From JAEUMW01 sp963734295 (GTDB lineage: Bacteria > Pseudomonadota > Gammaproteobacteria > Burkholderiales > JAEUMW01): a stretch of DNA of 64,000 nt. The position numbers and the translations under genes were made by a program. Below, one piece after another: positions 18,461 to 28,930 of this stretch. The notes beneath the pieces are model-generated. The model was not told the DNA's origin, ran no database searches, and worked only from the letters and a program-made list of their open reading frames with translations. The stretch is from assembly GCA_963734295.1 (NCBI GenBank), contig CAVTGS010000018.1, positions 62,001 to 126,000 on the forward strand. Reading direction: 5' to 3'. How positions within the stretch are numbered: the stretch's first letter is position 1; each line of letters starts with the position of its first letter.

Positions 18461-19855
18461 ATGAGAGCACTCTTCGCGCTGCTTCTGTTTGCGTTCACCG
18501 CCGTGGCGGCCGCGGCACCGCGTCTGACTTCCGGGCCGATGGCGGGACACGTCACGATGCGCACGGCGAGCATCTGGCTCCAGTCCGACGGACCCGGCAC
18601 GGCGCAGATCGAATACTGGAAGGCGGACGACCCCAAGGCGAAGCAGCGCTCCGCCCCGATCGAGCTTCGCGCGACCACCGACTTCGCCGTCACGTTCGAG
18701 TTGGTTGCGCTCGAGCCCGGCATGCGATACGAATACCAGGTGCTGCTCGACGGCGCGCGCGCAACGCGTGGCGAGCGTTTTTTCGTGCGTACGCAGCCGC
18801 TCTGGAAGTGGCGCGCCGACCCGCCCGACCTCCGGTTCTTCCTGGGCTCGTGCGCCTACGTGAACGATCCGCCCTACGATCGACCGGGCCATCCGTACGG
18901 CGGCGACTACTTCATCTTCGAAACCATCGCCGCCAAAGCGCGTGCGACGCCGGTCGATCACTTCATGCTCTGGCTCGGCGACAACCTCTATTTCCGGGAG
19001 GTCGACTACGAAAGCCCGTGGGGCATGAACGACCGCTGGCGCCGGCATCGCACGCTGCCGGCCTTGCAGCCCCTGCTCTCGGCCACGCACCACTACGCCA
19101 TCTGGGACGATCACGACTACGGCCCCAACGACACCAACCGCAGCTTCGTCTTCAAGGGCGCCGCCCTCGATCTTTTTCAGCGCTACTGGGCCAATCCGAG
19201 TCACGGGCTGCCGGGCACGCCGGGCATCTTCACCACGTTTTCGTACCTGGACGCCGACTTCTTTCTGCTCGACGATCGCTGGTATCGCTCGGCGGACCGC
19301 GGTGTGGAAGACGGGGAGCGCACGATGCTCGGCCGCGAGCAGATCGATTGGCTGAAGCAGGCGCTCGCGGCCTCCACGGCGACGTTCAAATTCATCGCGA
19401 ACGGCAGCCAGATACTGAACGATGCGAACCGGTATGAAGGCTGGCACCGTTACCCGCAGGAACGCGAAGAGTTCCTCGACTGGCTCTCGCGCCAGGGCGT
19501 GAAGGGCGTGGTCTTCCTCTCCGGCGATCGCCACCACACGGAGCTGCTGCGGCGCGAGCGTGCCGGAAGCTACCCGCTCTACGAGCTCACCTGCTCGCCG
19601 TTGACCTCGAGCCCTCGCAACGCCGACGAAGCGAATCCGCTGCGAGTGCCGGGCACCCTGGTCCTCGTGCGGAACTTCTGCACGGTGGACGTGACCGGGC
19701 CGCGCGCCGAGCGCATGGTGGTATTCAGGGCCTTCTCCGCCGACGGTCGCGAGCTCTGGGCGCAGCAGGTTCCCGGCGAGACGCTGCGGCAGCCCGCCAC
19801 AGTAGCGGCACAAGGCGCAACTCGTTCCCGTGCGCCGCGGTCTCACGGAGGGTGA
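18461..19855 (+). CDS. phoD: PhoD-like alkaline phosphatase / phosphodiesterase, exported
   Basis: 464 residues, intact. A signal peptide (MRALFALLLFAFTAVAAAAP) precedes an N-terminal Fn3-like PhoD domain (MRTASIWLQSDGPGTAQIEY) and the metallophosphatase core with LRFFLGSCAY, LWLGDNLYFRE, HHYAIWDDHDYGPND, FLLDDRWYR and LSGDRHHTELL. Most PhoD enzymes use a Tat signal; here no twin arginine is visible in the short Sec-like leader. It would release phosphate from esters in the periplasm, fitting the neighbouring lipid-remodelling operon. No convincing Pho box was found upstream. Confidence 0.87.
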   Translation: MRALFALLLFAFTAVAAAAPRLTSGPMAGHVTMRTASIWLQSDGPGTAQIEYWKADDPKAKQRSAPIELRATTDFAVTFELVALEPGMRYEYQVLLDGARATRGERFFVRTQPLWKWRADPPDLRFFLGSCAYVNDPPYDRPGHPYGGDYFIFETIAAKARATPVDHFMLWLGDNLYFREVDYESPWGMNDRWRRHRTLPALQPLLSATHHYAIWDDHDYGPNDTNRSFVFKGAALDLFQRYWANPSHGLPGTPGIFTTFSYLDADFFLLDDRWYRSADRGVEDGERTMLGREQIDWLKQALAASTATFKFIANGSQILNDANRYEGWHRYPQEREEFLDWLSRQGVKGVVFLSGDRHHTELLRRERAGSYPLYELTCSPLTSSPRNADEANPLRVPGTLVLVRNFCTVDVTGPRAERMVVFRAFSADGRELWAQQVPGETLRQPATVAAQGATRSRAPRSHGG

Positions 19856-19930
19856 GGGTGGGTGCTCAGTCACCCACGTTTTGCCTGTGCGCGATCTCCG
19901 GCATGATGGCGACCGGCATCGCGCGATCGA

Positions 19931-19947
19931 TGTCACTCAATGTCACT
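19931..19947 (+). repeat. Short direct repeat upstream of the GGDEF/EAL gene
   Basis: TGTCACT occurs at 19931-19937 and 19941-19947, a 10-base period. The half-sites resemble the CTGTCAT units of Pho boxes, but the period there is 11. Regulatory meaning is doubtful. Confidence 0.25.
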
Positions 19948-20078
19948 TATCACGGTGCAGGTATTGGCGCTGCACCGACGAGGCATTTTCCATTGCGGCC
20001 GATGGCAAGGGCGTTGCACTTCGACCACACTCGAAAGCGAGGCGGCATGCAGGCTCCATTTCGTCGAGCGGTTGCGCG

Positions 20079-22995
20079 ATGACGGACTTGCGATCCGGGA
20101 GCCTTCGCGGGCGCCTGGCCACGCTCGATCGCTGGCTCGGCGGTCCCAATATCTGGCGGACTCCGCCCGCGTCTTCGCCGTCTTCCGGACACTCCCACTC
20201 GCCCGCGATCGGGGCCGAGCAGGTACGGCTCCTCTACAAGCAGCTTCCCACCGCGCTGTTCGCCACGACCGCAGTGGCATGCCTGCTCGCCTGGGTTCTA
20301 TGGACGCAGGTGCCGCGGCCGCTGCTGCTGGGTTGGCTCGTCGCACTCGCCCTGCTGACGCTGGGACGCGTGTGGCTGATGCAGCGCTATTTTCAGATCG
20401 ATCCGCCGCCCGAGGAAGCGCCGGTCTGGGGTCATGCGTTCGTGTTCACCGCGGCACTCTCCGGTTCGGTCTGGGGCATTGCCGGCATCCTTCCGTTCCA
20501 GGAACCGAGTCTGCTCCACCAGGTCTTTCTCGCATTCGTGATCGCGGGTCTTTCGGCCGGCGCCATGTCGACCTTGTCGTCGTTTCGCGGCGCCTATCTT
20601 GCCTTCCTGCTGCCCGCGATCGTGCCCCTCGCGGTGCGGTTGATGCTGCATCTCGACGAAGTCCGGGCCGCGATGAGTGCCATGCTGCTGCTCTTCGCGA
20701 TCATGATGTTCGTCATCTCGCGCCGGCTGCGCCTGTCCCTGCTGGAGTCGCTTCATCTGCGCTTCGACAACATCGGTCTCGTCGACGATCTGGCGGCGGC
20801 GCGGGACCGCCAGCAGGCAGCGCTGGACGAGCTCAAGGAGGAGATGCAGGAGCGCAAGCGCACGGAGCAGGCACTGCAAGCCAGTAACGAGATCTATCGG
20901 ACGTTGGTCGATACTACCGGCACGGGCTACCACATCATGGATGAAGCGGGGCGCATCCTCGATGCCAACCAGGACTACATCGGCCTGACCGGACACCGCA
21001 CGCTTGCCGAAATCCAGGGACGCCGGGTAACGGAATGGATAGCGCCGTATGATGTTGCGCGCAAGGCGGCGAAGATCGATGAATGTTTGGCGCGGGGGTA
21101 TGTGCGCAACCTCGAGATCGACTACATCGACGCCGCGGGCCGCATCGTGCCGATCGAGGTCAATGCCACGGTCGTAACCACGGAGGGCCGGCGACGGGTG
21201 ATCGTTCTGTGTCGCGACATCAGCGCGCGCAAGCGGGCGGAGAAGGCGCTGCGCCAGGCCTACGAGGAGCTCGAGCGCAAGGTCGGCGAACGCACGGCGC
21301 AGCTCGCGCAGGCGAACGACGTCCTGGAAACCGAGAAGGAGCTGTTCCGCGTGACGCTCGCGAGCATCGGCGATGCCGTCATCACCACCGATGCGGCTGC
21401 ACGCATCACGTACCTCAACAAGGTCGCCGAGGGCCTGACCGGGTGGTCGGAGGCGGAAGCCAGGGGACGGCTGCTCGCCGACGTGTTTCGAATCGTGCAC
21501 GCGCACACCCGCGAGCCCGCTGAGGATCCCGCTGGCGAGGGATCAGGCGCGAAGGAGGCGGTCGGCCCGTTCAACCACACGCTGTTGATCTGTCGGGACG
21601 AGCGTGAAATCAGCATCGACACTTCGGTGGCACCCATCCGCGACACCAGCGATCTCACCATCGGCGCCGTGCTGGTGTTTCGCGACGTGACGGCGCAACG
21701 CAAGCTCGCGCAGCAGCTCTCGCATCAGGCGACCCACGACACGCTGACGGAGCTCGTGAACCGGCGGGAGTTCGAGCGTCGCTTGACGCTTCTACTCGCT
21801 TCGGCGAGCCCTTACGCGCCGCATGCACTGCTCTATCTCGACCTCGACCAGTTCAAGGTCGTGAACGACACCTGCGGCCACGCCGCGGGCGACGATCTGC
21901 TGCGCCAGATCTCGGCGTTGCTGCAGGACCAAGCTGCGCGCGCGGGACACCCTGGCGCGGCTCGGCGGCGACGAATTCGGCGTGCTGCTGGAACACTGCG
22001 CCGTGCCCGAGGCGAAGCGCATCGCCAACAACCTGCGCGAGCTCGTGCACGGGTTCCGCTTCGGCTGGCAGGACAAGAGCTTTCACATCGGCGTCAGCAT
22101 CGGTCTCGTCCCGCTGATGCAGGCGGGCGAGACACCCTCCGGCGTGCTGAGCGCCGCCGACAGCTCGTGCTACGCCGCGAAGGAGAAAGGTCGCAACCGG
22201 GTGCACGTCTACCAGGCCGACGACAGTATGCTCGCACAGCGCCACGGCGAGATGCGCTGGATGCCGCGCATCCAGCAGGCGCTGGCGGAGGAACGCTTCC
22301 GCCTGTACTACCAGCCCATCGTTCCCATCGCCCCGAGCATGCTCAAGGAACAGCACGGCGAGATCCTGCTGCGCATGCTGGACGAGGAAGGACACATCGT
22401 GCCACCGGGCGCCTTCCTGCCGGCGGCCGAGCGCTACGGACTGATGCTCGCGATCGACCGGTGGGTGGTCAGGAAGACGCTCGAGGCGCTCTCTGCCCGT
22501 ACGCCGAGCGAAGGCGACGTCATGTTCTCGATCAACGTTTCGGCGCAATCGCTGGGCGCTGCCGACTTCCTCGATTTCGTGATCGAACAGATCGAGCAGA
22601 CCGGCGTGTCCGCGCGCACCCTGTGCTTCGAGATCACCGAGACCTCCGCCGTGTCCGAGCTCGCACACGTGCTGCACTTCATCGACATCCTGAAGGGGCG
22701 GGGCTGCCGCTTTGCGCTGGACGACTTCGGCACCGGCGTTTCATCTTTCAGTTATCTCAAGACGCTGCCCGTCGATTACCTCAAGATCGATGGCGGCTTC
22801 ATCCGGAATCTGGTCACCGACGAGATCGACCGCGCCATGGTCGAAGCGGTGCATCGCATCGGCCACATCATGGGGCTCAGGACCATCGCGGAGTGGGTCC
22901 AGAACGACGCGATCCTGGAGACGCTGCGGGAGATCGGCGTCGACTACGGTCAGGGTTACGCGTCGGGTGAACCGCAGCCGTTCGTCATTCAGTAG
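20079..22995 (+). CDS. Membrane PAS-GGDEF-EAL cyclic-di-GMP enzyme (one +1 frameshift)
   Basis: About 970 residues. The N-terminal membrane domain has several helices (FATTAVACLLAWVLWTQVPR, LVALALLTLGRVWLMQRYFQ, and others to about residue 225). A coiled coil and two PAS domains follow (NEIYRTLVDTTGTGYHIMDE; ITTDAAARITYLNKVAEGLT). The diguanylate cyclase domain has LARLGGDEFGVLLE intact. The phosphodiesterase domain has GEILLRML in place of EAL(L), NVSAQSL, FEITETSAV, DDFGTGVSSFSYLK and LKIDGGFI, so the Glu, Asn, Glu, Asp-Asp and Lys ligands are kept. One extra C near 21929 (GACCAAG) breaks the frame. Both synthetic and degrading activities look possible. Confidence 0.9.
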
Positions 22996-23116
22996 GCGTC
23001 GGCCGGGACGAGCGCAGACCTTCACCTGCGTCAAGGGAAGAGCGCGAACGGTCCCCGCACGCCGTTTCGCGCTACATTACCGGCAGCCGCGAGAACCGAA
23101 CCGGAGCGAACCATCG

Positions 23117-23457
23117 ATGACGAGATTGCGTGCCTGCTCTTGCTGACGGCGTCCCTCGCGCTCGCTGCCCCGACCCTGGCGGCAGACGAGAACCCCGCCT
23201 CGTTCGTGAAGTTCGGCGAGGACTTCGGGGCGACCTGCGTCAATCGCAACACCGTGACGGTGACGGTGCGCAGTACCCATCCGTCGCGCACGGTGCGGGT
23301 GTGGCTCGAGCGATCGGTGGGCGGGGTGCCCACCGGGGATCGCTCGAAGTCCGACTTGAAGCCGGACGCACCGCCGGAGGACCTCGGTTGCGCCAAGTCG
23401 CTGGAAGGCGCCGAGCAGAAGTGGACGATCCAGCGGGCGGCGTTCGTGGACGGCTGA
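23117..23457 (+). CDS. Small exported protein, unknown (frameshift inside the signal sequence)
   Basis: The readable frame starts inside a signal sequence, LLLLTASLALAAPTLAADEN, and gives a mature protein of about 90 residues with VNRNTVTVTVRSTHPSRTVR and two cysteines. The only sensible start, ATG at 23117 (MTRLRA), is in another frame and would join if one base were missing near 23133. This is the only frameshift of the window that looks like a deletion. No family recognised. Confidence 0.5.
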
Positions 23458-23518
23458 CCCCGCCGCTATCAAGCGGGATCGGGTATCCATCGCGCGGCCG
23501 ACCTGGGGAACCTACCAA

Positions 23519-23824
23519 CTAGCGGAAGTCGTCCTCCTCGTCTTCCTCCTCTTCCACCTCCTCGGTGTCGTCGAGGAGCGCAGTGGCGTCGCCCGACACG
23601 AGGATGTGCAGCGTGTCCCCGTCGTGGCCGACGACTTCGTATTCCAGTTCGTCGAGGTCGGCGGAGTCCGTGAGCATCTCGGACAGCATGCCGATGAACG
23701 TGTCGCGATCGCTGTCGACGATCTCGTCCACGTCCACCGGGACAATGCCTTCCACGTAGCCGTTCGCGTCCATCTGCCGTCGCATCTGGACATGGGTCAG
23801 CGGGCGGGTCAAGACTTCCTGCAT
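23519..23824 (-). CDS. Small acidic protein, unknown function
   Basis: 101 residues starting MQEVLTRPLTHVQMRRQMDA, with AGGAGAGG ideally placed upstream of the ATG at 23824. The middle is rich in Asp (IVPVDVDEIVDSDRDTF), and the end is an almost pure Glu/Asp tail (DDTEEVEEEEDEEDDF). No membrane helix or known motif. Codon use is like the neighbours, so I take it as a real gene. Confidence 0.6.
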   Translation of the reverse strand: MQEVLTRPLTHVQMRRQMDANGYVEGIVPVDVDEIVDSDRDTFIGMLSEMLTDSADLDELEYEVVGHDGDTLHILVSGDATALLDDTEEVEEEEDEEDDFR

Positions 23825-23963
23825 GCTCCTCTCCTGATCGGGTTGAGGTTCGGTCAACACCGCAGAGACTGCGCGGGCCACCGCGAGTTCGTGCTGCCGG
23901 GAGATTCTTCACCTATAGCAGATCGCCGCGAAAAAGATTCGGCGCTTCGCAGCGGACGCACGA

Positions 23964-25106
23964 TTACGCTGCTGCCGGTCGCCGGTCGGCGTACTGGCGG
24001 TAGAGTTGCAGGCCGAGCGCGCCGACGCCGAACAGCAGCACCAGCAGCGCCACGAGCCCGCCGGCCACCGGCAGACGCGCGACCAGCGCCAGAAGTACCA
24101 GGACTGCCAGCAGCAATCCGACACGCCAGCCGGTGCCCGGTGAGCGACCACCCCGCAGCAGGCGACCGATCCGCTCCGCGACGAAAAAGAGCGCGGTGAG
24201 AAAACCGGCGAGCAGCAGAACCGAGTAGAGTGCGACGAGGGCGAACGCGACCGGGATGCCCACCACTGTCACGATCAGCAACAGCGCTACGACGGGCAGG
24301 GCGAACACGAGTGCCGTGCCGAGCGCGAGGCTCTGCCACGGGGCGGCGCGCACCCGGTCCTGGGCAGCGATGGTGAAACCCGGAAGGACCAGCAGGAGCA
24401 GGATGCCCGCGGCCCACAGGCCGGCATAGAAGACCGGCACCGCCCACTCGCCGGTGCGGCGGACCTCGGCGGTCTTCTCCGGCGCACGGGACGGCATCGC
24501 GGTGACCGGGCCCTCCACCTGCGCGCCGGGCGCGATGACGGGTGCCCGGCGGCTCGTGAAGTGAATCGGCCCCTCGATCTTCGCGCTCGCAGCGATCTCG
24601 ATGCGGCGCGCGACGATGCGAAGCCCGCCGCTCACCTGCCCCGAGATGACGATCCGGTCCGCGAAGATCCGCCCGCCGCGTTCCAGCGTGCCGGCGATCT
24701 CGACGTTGCCGCCCGCGAGCGACACTTTGCCGTCGATGCGCGCGTCCTTCGCGATGGCGATGGTGCCGGCGGCGATCGCCGCGTCGCCGCGCACGGGCGC
24801 GGCGATGGTGACGTCGCCGCCCATCACGTGCAGGTCGTCGTCCACCGGCGCCGCTACGGTGACGCGCCCGCCGGCGGCGAAGACTTCACCCTGTATCGGA
24901 TGGTCGATCGTGACTTGCCCGCCGACCGCGTAGAAATCGCCGCCGACGGGTCCTGCGGTGCGCGCGATGCCGGCAGCGAGGTACACGTTCCCAAGGTCGT
25001 ACCACTGCTCGTCGGCCTGCGCCGCGAACGGCGTGATCAGGGCGAGCGCGAGCACGACGAGACTCAAGGTGGCGATGCGCTTCAAGGTGATCATGTCTTC
25101 CATCAT
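23964..25106 (-). CDS. Exported bactofilin-like polymer-forming protein with C-terminal membrane domain
   Basis: About 380 residues. After a signal peptide (LSLVVLALALITPFAAQADE) comes a right-handed beta-helix-like repeat region of bactofilin type, with regular GG-VTI-AP units (DFYAVGGQVTIDHPIQGEVF, AAGGRVTVAAPVDDDLHVMG). The last 150 residues hold four hydrophobic helices (GLWAAGILLLLVLPGF, ALVFALPVVALLLIVTVVGI and others). Classical bactofilins are cytosolic and lack membrane helices; this exported, membrane-ended form is a separate family. ATG at 25106 or 25094 could be the start. Confidence 0.7.
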   Translation of the reverse strand: MMEDMITLKRIATLSLVVLALALITPFAAQADEQWYDLGNVYLAAGIARTAGPVGGDFYAVGGQVTIDHPIQGEVFAAGGRVTVAAPVDDDLHVMGGDVTIAAPVRGDAAIAAGTIAIAKDARIDGKVSLAGGNVEIAGTLERGGRIFADRIVISGQVSGGLRIVARRIEIAASAKIEGPIHFTSRRAPVIAPGAQVEGPVTAMPSRAPEKTAEVRRTGEWAVPVFYAGLWAAGILLLLVLPGFTIAAQDRVRAAPWQSLALGTALVFALPVVALLLIVTVVGIPVAFALVALYSVLLLAGFLTALFFVAERIGRLLRGGRSPGTGWRVGLLLAVLVLLALVARLPVAGGLVALLVLLFGVGALGLQLYRQYADRRPAAA

Positions 25107-25277
25107 GGACTGCGAACGGTGGACCCGGGTCTCGCCCTGACGATCCCATCCGCCGCGGATTGTACCCCGCCGACTTTGCTGGAAGGCGACTGCGGCTTCC
25201 GCCTTACAATAGCGCCGCCCTTCCGCGTGCAAGCCACCGGACCGGGCGGCGAGCAACGGGTCGAGGAGGCCGAAGAA

Positions 25278-27455
25278 ATGGATGGACCGCAAACCGGACA
25301 GCGCGCGCCGCTCATCCGCCGCATGGTGAAGGCCGTGGGGCGGCCCTTGCTGCGCGTGCTCTTCCGCGTGCGGATCGAGGGCGATTTCGAGGGGTTCAAG
25401 GCCGCGCGGCTGCTCGTGATCGCAAACCACGAGTCCTTCCTCGACGGGCCGCTGCTCGGCGCGTTTCTGCCCATCGATCCGGTGTTCGTCGTGCACAGCC
25501 AGATCGTCGCGAATCCCTATTTCCGTCTGCTGCTCAAGCTGGTCGACCACGTCGCGCTCGAACCGACGAACCCGCTCGCCATCAAGGGCGTGCTCAAGAT
25601 CGTGGAGTCGGGACGGCCGGTAGTGATCTTTCCGGAGGGGCGCATCACCGTCACCGGCAACCTGATGAAAGTGTACGACGGACCCGCCTTCGTCGCCTCT
25701 CGAACCGGGGCGACCATCGTCCCGGTGCGCCTCGACGGGCCAGCGCGCTCGTACTTCAGCCGGCTCTCGGGGCGCTATCCGCTGCGGCCGTTTCCGCGCA
25801 TCACGCTCACCGTTCTTCCCGCCACGACCTTGCCCCGCATCGAAGGAGGGAGCGCGGACGAGCGCCAGCGCAAGAGCGGCGAGGCGATGCGCCGGCTGAT
25901 GCAGCACATGATCTTCTCTTCGCAGCCCAAGCACACCCTCTACTCCGAGCTGCTCGACACGATCTCGATCTACGGGCGCCGCCGGCTCGTCGTGGAGGAC
26001 ATGAAGCAGGTCGAGCAGACCTACGGCCAGGTGCTGAAAGCAACGCTGGCGCTGGGACGCCTCGGCAGCCGTCTCGCCGCCGAGAACGAAGCCGTCGGCG
26101 TGCTGCTGCCGAATGTCGTCGGCGCCGTCGCGCTCGTGCTCGGGCTCACCGCATTCCGCCGCGTGCCGGCGATGCTCAACTACACGGCCGGCGCGGAGGC
26201 GATCCGCAACGCCTGCGTCGCGGCGCGGGTGAAGACGATCGTCACGTCGCGCCAGTTCGTCGAGACTGCGAAGCTCGAGCCTGTCATCGGCGATCTCGGC
26301 GATGTGCGCGTCGTCTACCTCGAGGATCTGCGCGGCGAGTTCGGTCTCGCGGACAAGCTCTGGCTCGTGCTCTGGGCGCTGCGGTTTCCGCGCGCGGTGG
26401 CCTTGCCGTCCGACCCGCTCGACATGGCGGTGATCTTGTTCACCTCTGGCTCCGAAGGGCGGCCGAAAGGCGTGGTGCTGTCCCATCGCGCCATCCTCTC
26501 GAACATCGCGCAGGTGCGGGCCGTGATTCCGTTCTCGCCCGAGGACAAGGTGCTGAACGCACTGCCCGTGTTTCACTCGTTCGGCCTCACGGCGGGCACG
26601 CTGCTGCCGCTGCTCACGGGCACGCGGCTCTTCCTGTATCCGAGCCCGCTCCACTACCGCGCGATTCCCGAGATTGCCTACGACCGCAGTTGTACCGTGC
26701 TGCTCGGCACGAGCACGTTCCTCGGCAACTACGCGCGCGTGGCGCATCCCTACGATTTCTTCCGCCTGCGCTACGTCGTCGCCGGCGCGGAGAAGGTGTC
26801 CGAGACGGTGCGGCAGGCGTGGTTCGAGAAGTTCGGTTTGCGCATTCTCGAAGGCTACGGGGCGACCGAGACCGCGCCGGTGCTGGCGGCCAACACACCG
26901 ATGGCGTATCGCAGCGGCACGGTGGGCCAGCTCCTCCCGGAGATCGAGGGACGCGTCGTGCCGGTACCGGGCATCGACCGTGGCGGGCTCCTGCACGTGC
27001 GCGGACCGAACGTGATGTCGGGCTACCTGCGCTACGAAAACCCAGGTGTGCTCGAACCGCCTGCCTCGGAGCTCGGCGCAGGCTGGTACAACACCGGCGA
27101 CGTGGTCGAGATCGACGACGACGGGTTCGTCACCATCCTCGGCCGCGTGAAGCGCTTCGCGAAGGTGGCGGGCGAGATGATCTCGCTGGAGGTGGTCGAG
27201 AAGATCGCGTTCGCGGCGTCAGCCGACATGCAGCACGCGGCCTCCAGCCAGCCGGACGAGCAGCGCGGCGAAGCCATCGTGCTGTTCACCACCGACCCGG
27301 CGCTCACCCGCGAGCGCCTGCAGGAGGCCGCACGGAGCGGCGGCCATCCCGAGATCGCCGTGCCGCGCAAGCTCGTTAACGTCGAGGGGCTGCCGCTGCT
27401 CGGTACCGGGAAGGTCGACTACGTCGCGCTGAAGGGCCTCGCCGCCGCAGCGTAG
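25278..27455 (+). CDS. aas: Aas-like bifunctional acyltransferase / acyl-ACP (acyl-CoA) synthetase
   Basis: 725 residues, intact. The PlsC-type acyltransferase (residues 1-200) has the His-x4-Asp motif NHESFLD and PEGRITVTG. The adenylate-forming domain has FTSGSEGRPKGVVLSHR (P-loop, near residue 387), GYGATET (near 525), a conserved YNTGDVVEIDDDGF and the C-terminal lysine segment LLGTGKVDY. This is the layout of E. coli Aas, which re-acylates lysophosphatidylethanolamine in the inner membrane. The start is ATG at 25278 with GAGGAGG upstream. Its role here fits membrane-lipid turnover. Confidence 0.88.
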   Translation: MDGPQTGQRAPLIRRMVKAVGRPLLRVLFRVRIEGDFEGFKAARLLVIANHESFLDGPLLGAFLPIDPVFVVHSQIVANPYFRLLLKLVDHVALEPTNPLAIKGVLKIVESGRPVVIFPEGRITVTGNLMKVYDGPAFVASRTGATIVPVRLDGPARSYFSRLSGRYPLRPFPRITLTVLPATTLPRIEGGSADERQRKSGEAMRRLMQHMIFSSQPKHTLYSELLDTISIYGRRRLVVEDMKQVEQTYGQVLKATLALGRLGSRLAAENEAVGVLLPNVVGAVALVLGLTAFRRVPAMLNYTAGAEAIRNACVAARVKTIVTSRQFVETAKLEPVIGDLGDVRVVYLEDLRGEFGLADKLWLVLWALRFPRAVALPSDPLDMAVILFTSGSEGRPKGVVLSHRAILSNIAQVRAVIPFSPEDKVLNALPVFHSFGLTAGTLLPLLTGTRLFLYPSPLHYRAIPEIAYDRSCTVLLGTSTFLGNYARVAHPYDFFRLRYVVAGAEKVSETVRQAWFEKFGLRILEGYGATETAPVLAANTPMAYRSGTVGQLLPEIEGRVVPVPGIDRGGLLHVRGPNVMSGYLRYENPGVLEPPASELGAGWYNTGDVVEIDDDGFVTILGRVKRFAKVAGEMISLEVVEKIAFAASADMQHAASSQPDEQRGEAIVLFTTDPALTRERLQEAARSGGHPEIAVPRKLVNVEGLPLLGTGKVDYVALKGLAAAA

Positions 27456-27612
27456 AAGTGGAGGGTGGCAGAAATCGAAAACGCCAAGCGCATCGAGCGA
27501 GAAATCTTGCCTGCTGCGGCCGGTTGAGGCGACGATCCCCAAGTGCGGGGCATGCGGGTAGGATTTCACTCCTTCACCTCTTTACGTCTTCACTCCTTCA
27601 CGCCTCCCCGCC

Positions 27613-28930
27613 ATGCAAGCCCTCTTTCGCCTCGGCCTCGTCGAAGCCGCCAGCAAGATCGCCTCCGGCGAGATCACCAGTGCGGCGTTCACGCGCAGCT
27701 GCCTCGCGCGTATCGCGCAACTCGAGGACGAGGTCGGCGCGTTCGCGTGGCTCGACGGCGCGCGGGCGATGGACTGCGCCGAAGCGGCCGATGCCAGGCA
27801 GCGGACGGGCGAAGCCCGCGGCCCGCTGCACGGGTTGCCGATCGGGGTCAAGGACATCATGCCCACCCGCGGCATTCCGACCGAGCGGGGCTCGCCGATC
27901 TTCCGCGGCGACGTGCCCTCCGCTTCGGCCAACGTCGTCGACAAGATCGAACGGGCGGGCGCGTTCGTCCTGGGCAAGACCGTCACCGCCGAGTTCGCGT
28001 TTCTCACGCCGGGCAAGACGCGCAACCCGTGGAGCCCGCTGCACACGCCGGGCGGGTCGTCGAGCGGTTCGGCCGCGGCGGTGGCGGCGGGGTTCTGCCC
28101 GGGCGCGCTCGGCACGCAGACCAACGGCTCCGTGATTCGTCCGGCTGCGTTTTGCGGCGTGGTCGGTTACAAGCCGACGCAGAGCCTCGTCAGCTTCGAC
28201 GGCGTGCACCACTTCAGCAGCACCCTGGATCAGATCGGCGTATTCGCGCGCTCGGTGGCCGACTGCGCGTGGCTCGCGGCCGCGCTCGCCGATGAGCCGG
28301 GCACGATCCCAACGGCCCCCGCCTCCCTCGACCGCCTGCCCAAGCTCGCGGCGGTGCGCACCCCCGTCTGGGACCGCGCCACCGAAGCGCAGCAGGCACG
28401 CTTTGCGGCCGACATCGCAGCGCTGCGCGAGGCCGGCGCGCTCGTGCGCGAGACGGAGTTGCCCGCGCGCTTCGAGCAGGCGCACGCGGCCCAGCGGCGC
28501 ATCATGTATCGCGAGGCGGCAGACGAGTTCGCGGCGCTCGCGCGAACCCGCTCCGGCGACCTGAGCGCAGGGCTGCGGGCCGCGCTCGCGGAGGGCGCGC
28601 GGGTGAGCGACGCGGAGCTCGCCGACGCGCTCGCGCGTGCGCGACGAGCTCTCCCGGTCCCTCGATGACTTCTTCATGGAATTCGACGCGATCATCACAC
28701 CGCCCGCGACCGGGGAAGCGCCCCTCGGTATCGAGACCACCGGCGATCCCGTCTTCTGCACGATCTGGACGCTTGCTCAAGTGCCGGCCCTGAGCATTCC
28801 CACCGGCTTCGGTCCGTCGGGGCTGCCCCTCGGATTGCAGATCACCGCCGCGTGCGGGCGCGACGGCGTGGCCCTCACCGTCGCTGCGTGGTGCGAGGCG
28901 CGACTGCCGCTCGCAGGTCTGCCACGTTGA
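27613..28930 (+). CDS. Amidase signature family enzyme (one +1 frameshift)
   Basis: About 438 residues. The amidase signature has the catalytic lysine in GLPIGVKDIM and the Gly/Ser-rich stretch TPGGSSSGSAAAVAAG with cis-Ser and nucleophile Ser, then GTQTNGSVIRPAAFCGVVG. One extra base near 28645 separates LARARRA from DELSRSLDDFFMEFDAIITP. It is GatA-like in sequence, but no gatB/gatC is nearby, so it is more likely a stand-alone amidase. The stop overlaps the TTG start of the next gene (TTGA). Confidence 0.85.

Noticed and set aside
19964..19986. Hairpin GGTGCAG...CTGCACC as a terminator after phoD
   Set aside because: The loop is 9 bases and there is no T-run on either strand.
25110..26996. 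Very long minus-strand open frame extending the bactofilin-like gene upstream
   Set aside because: It is antisense to the intact Aas-like gene and has the His/Arg-rich composition of a GC shadow; the signal peptide at 25106 marks the true start.
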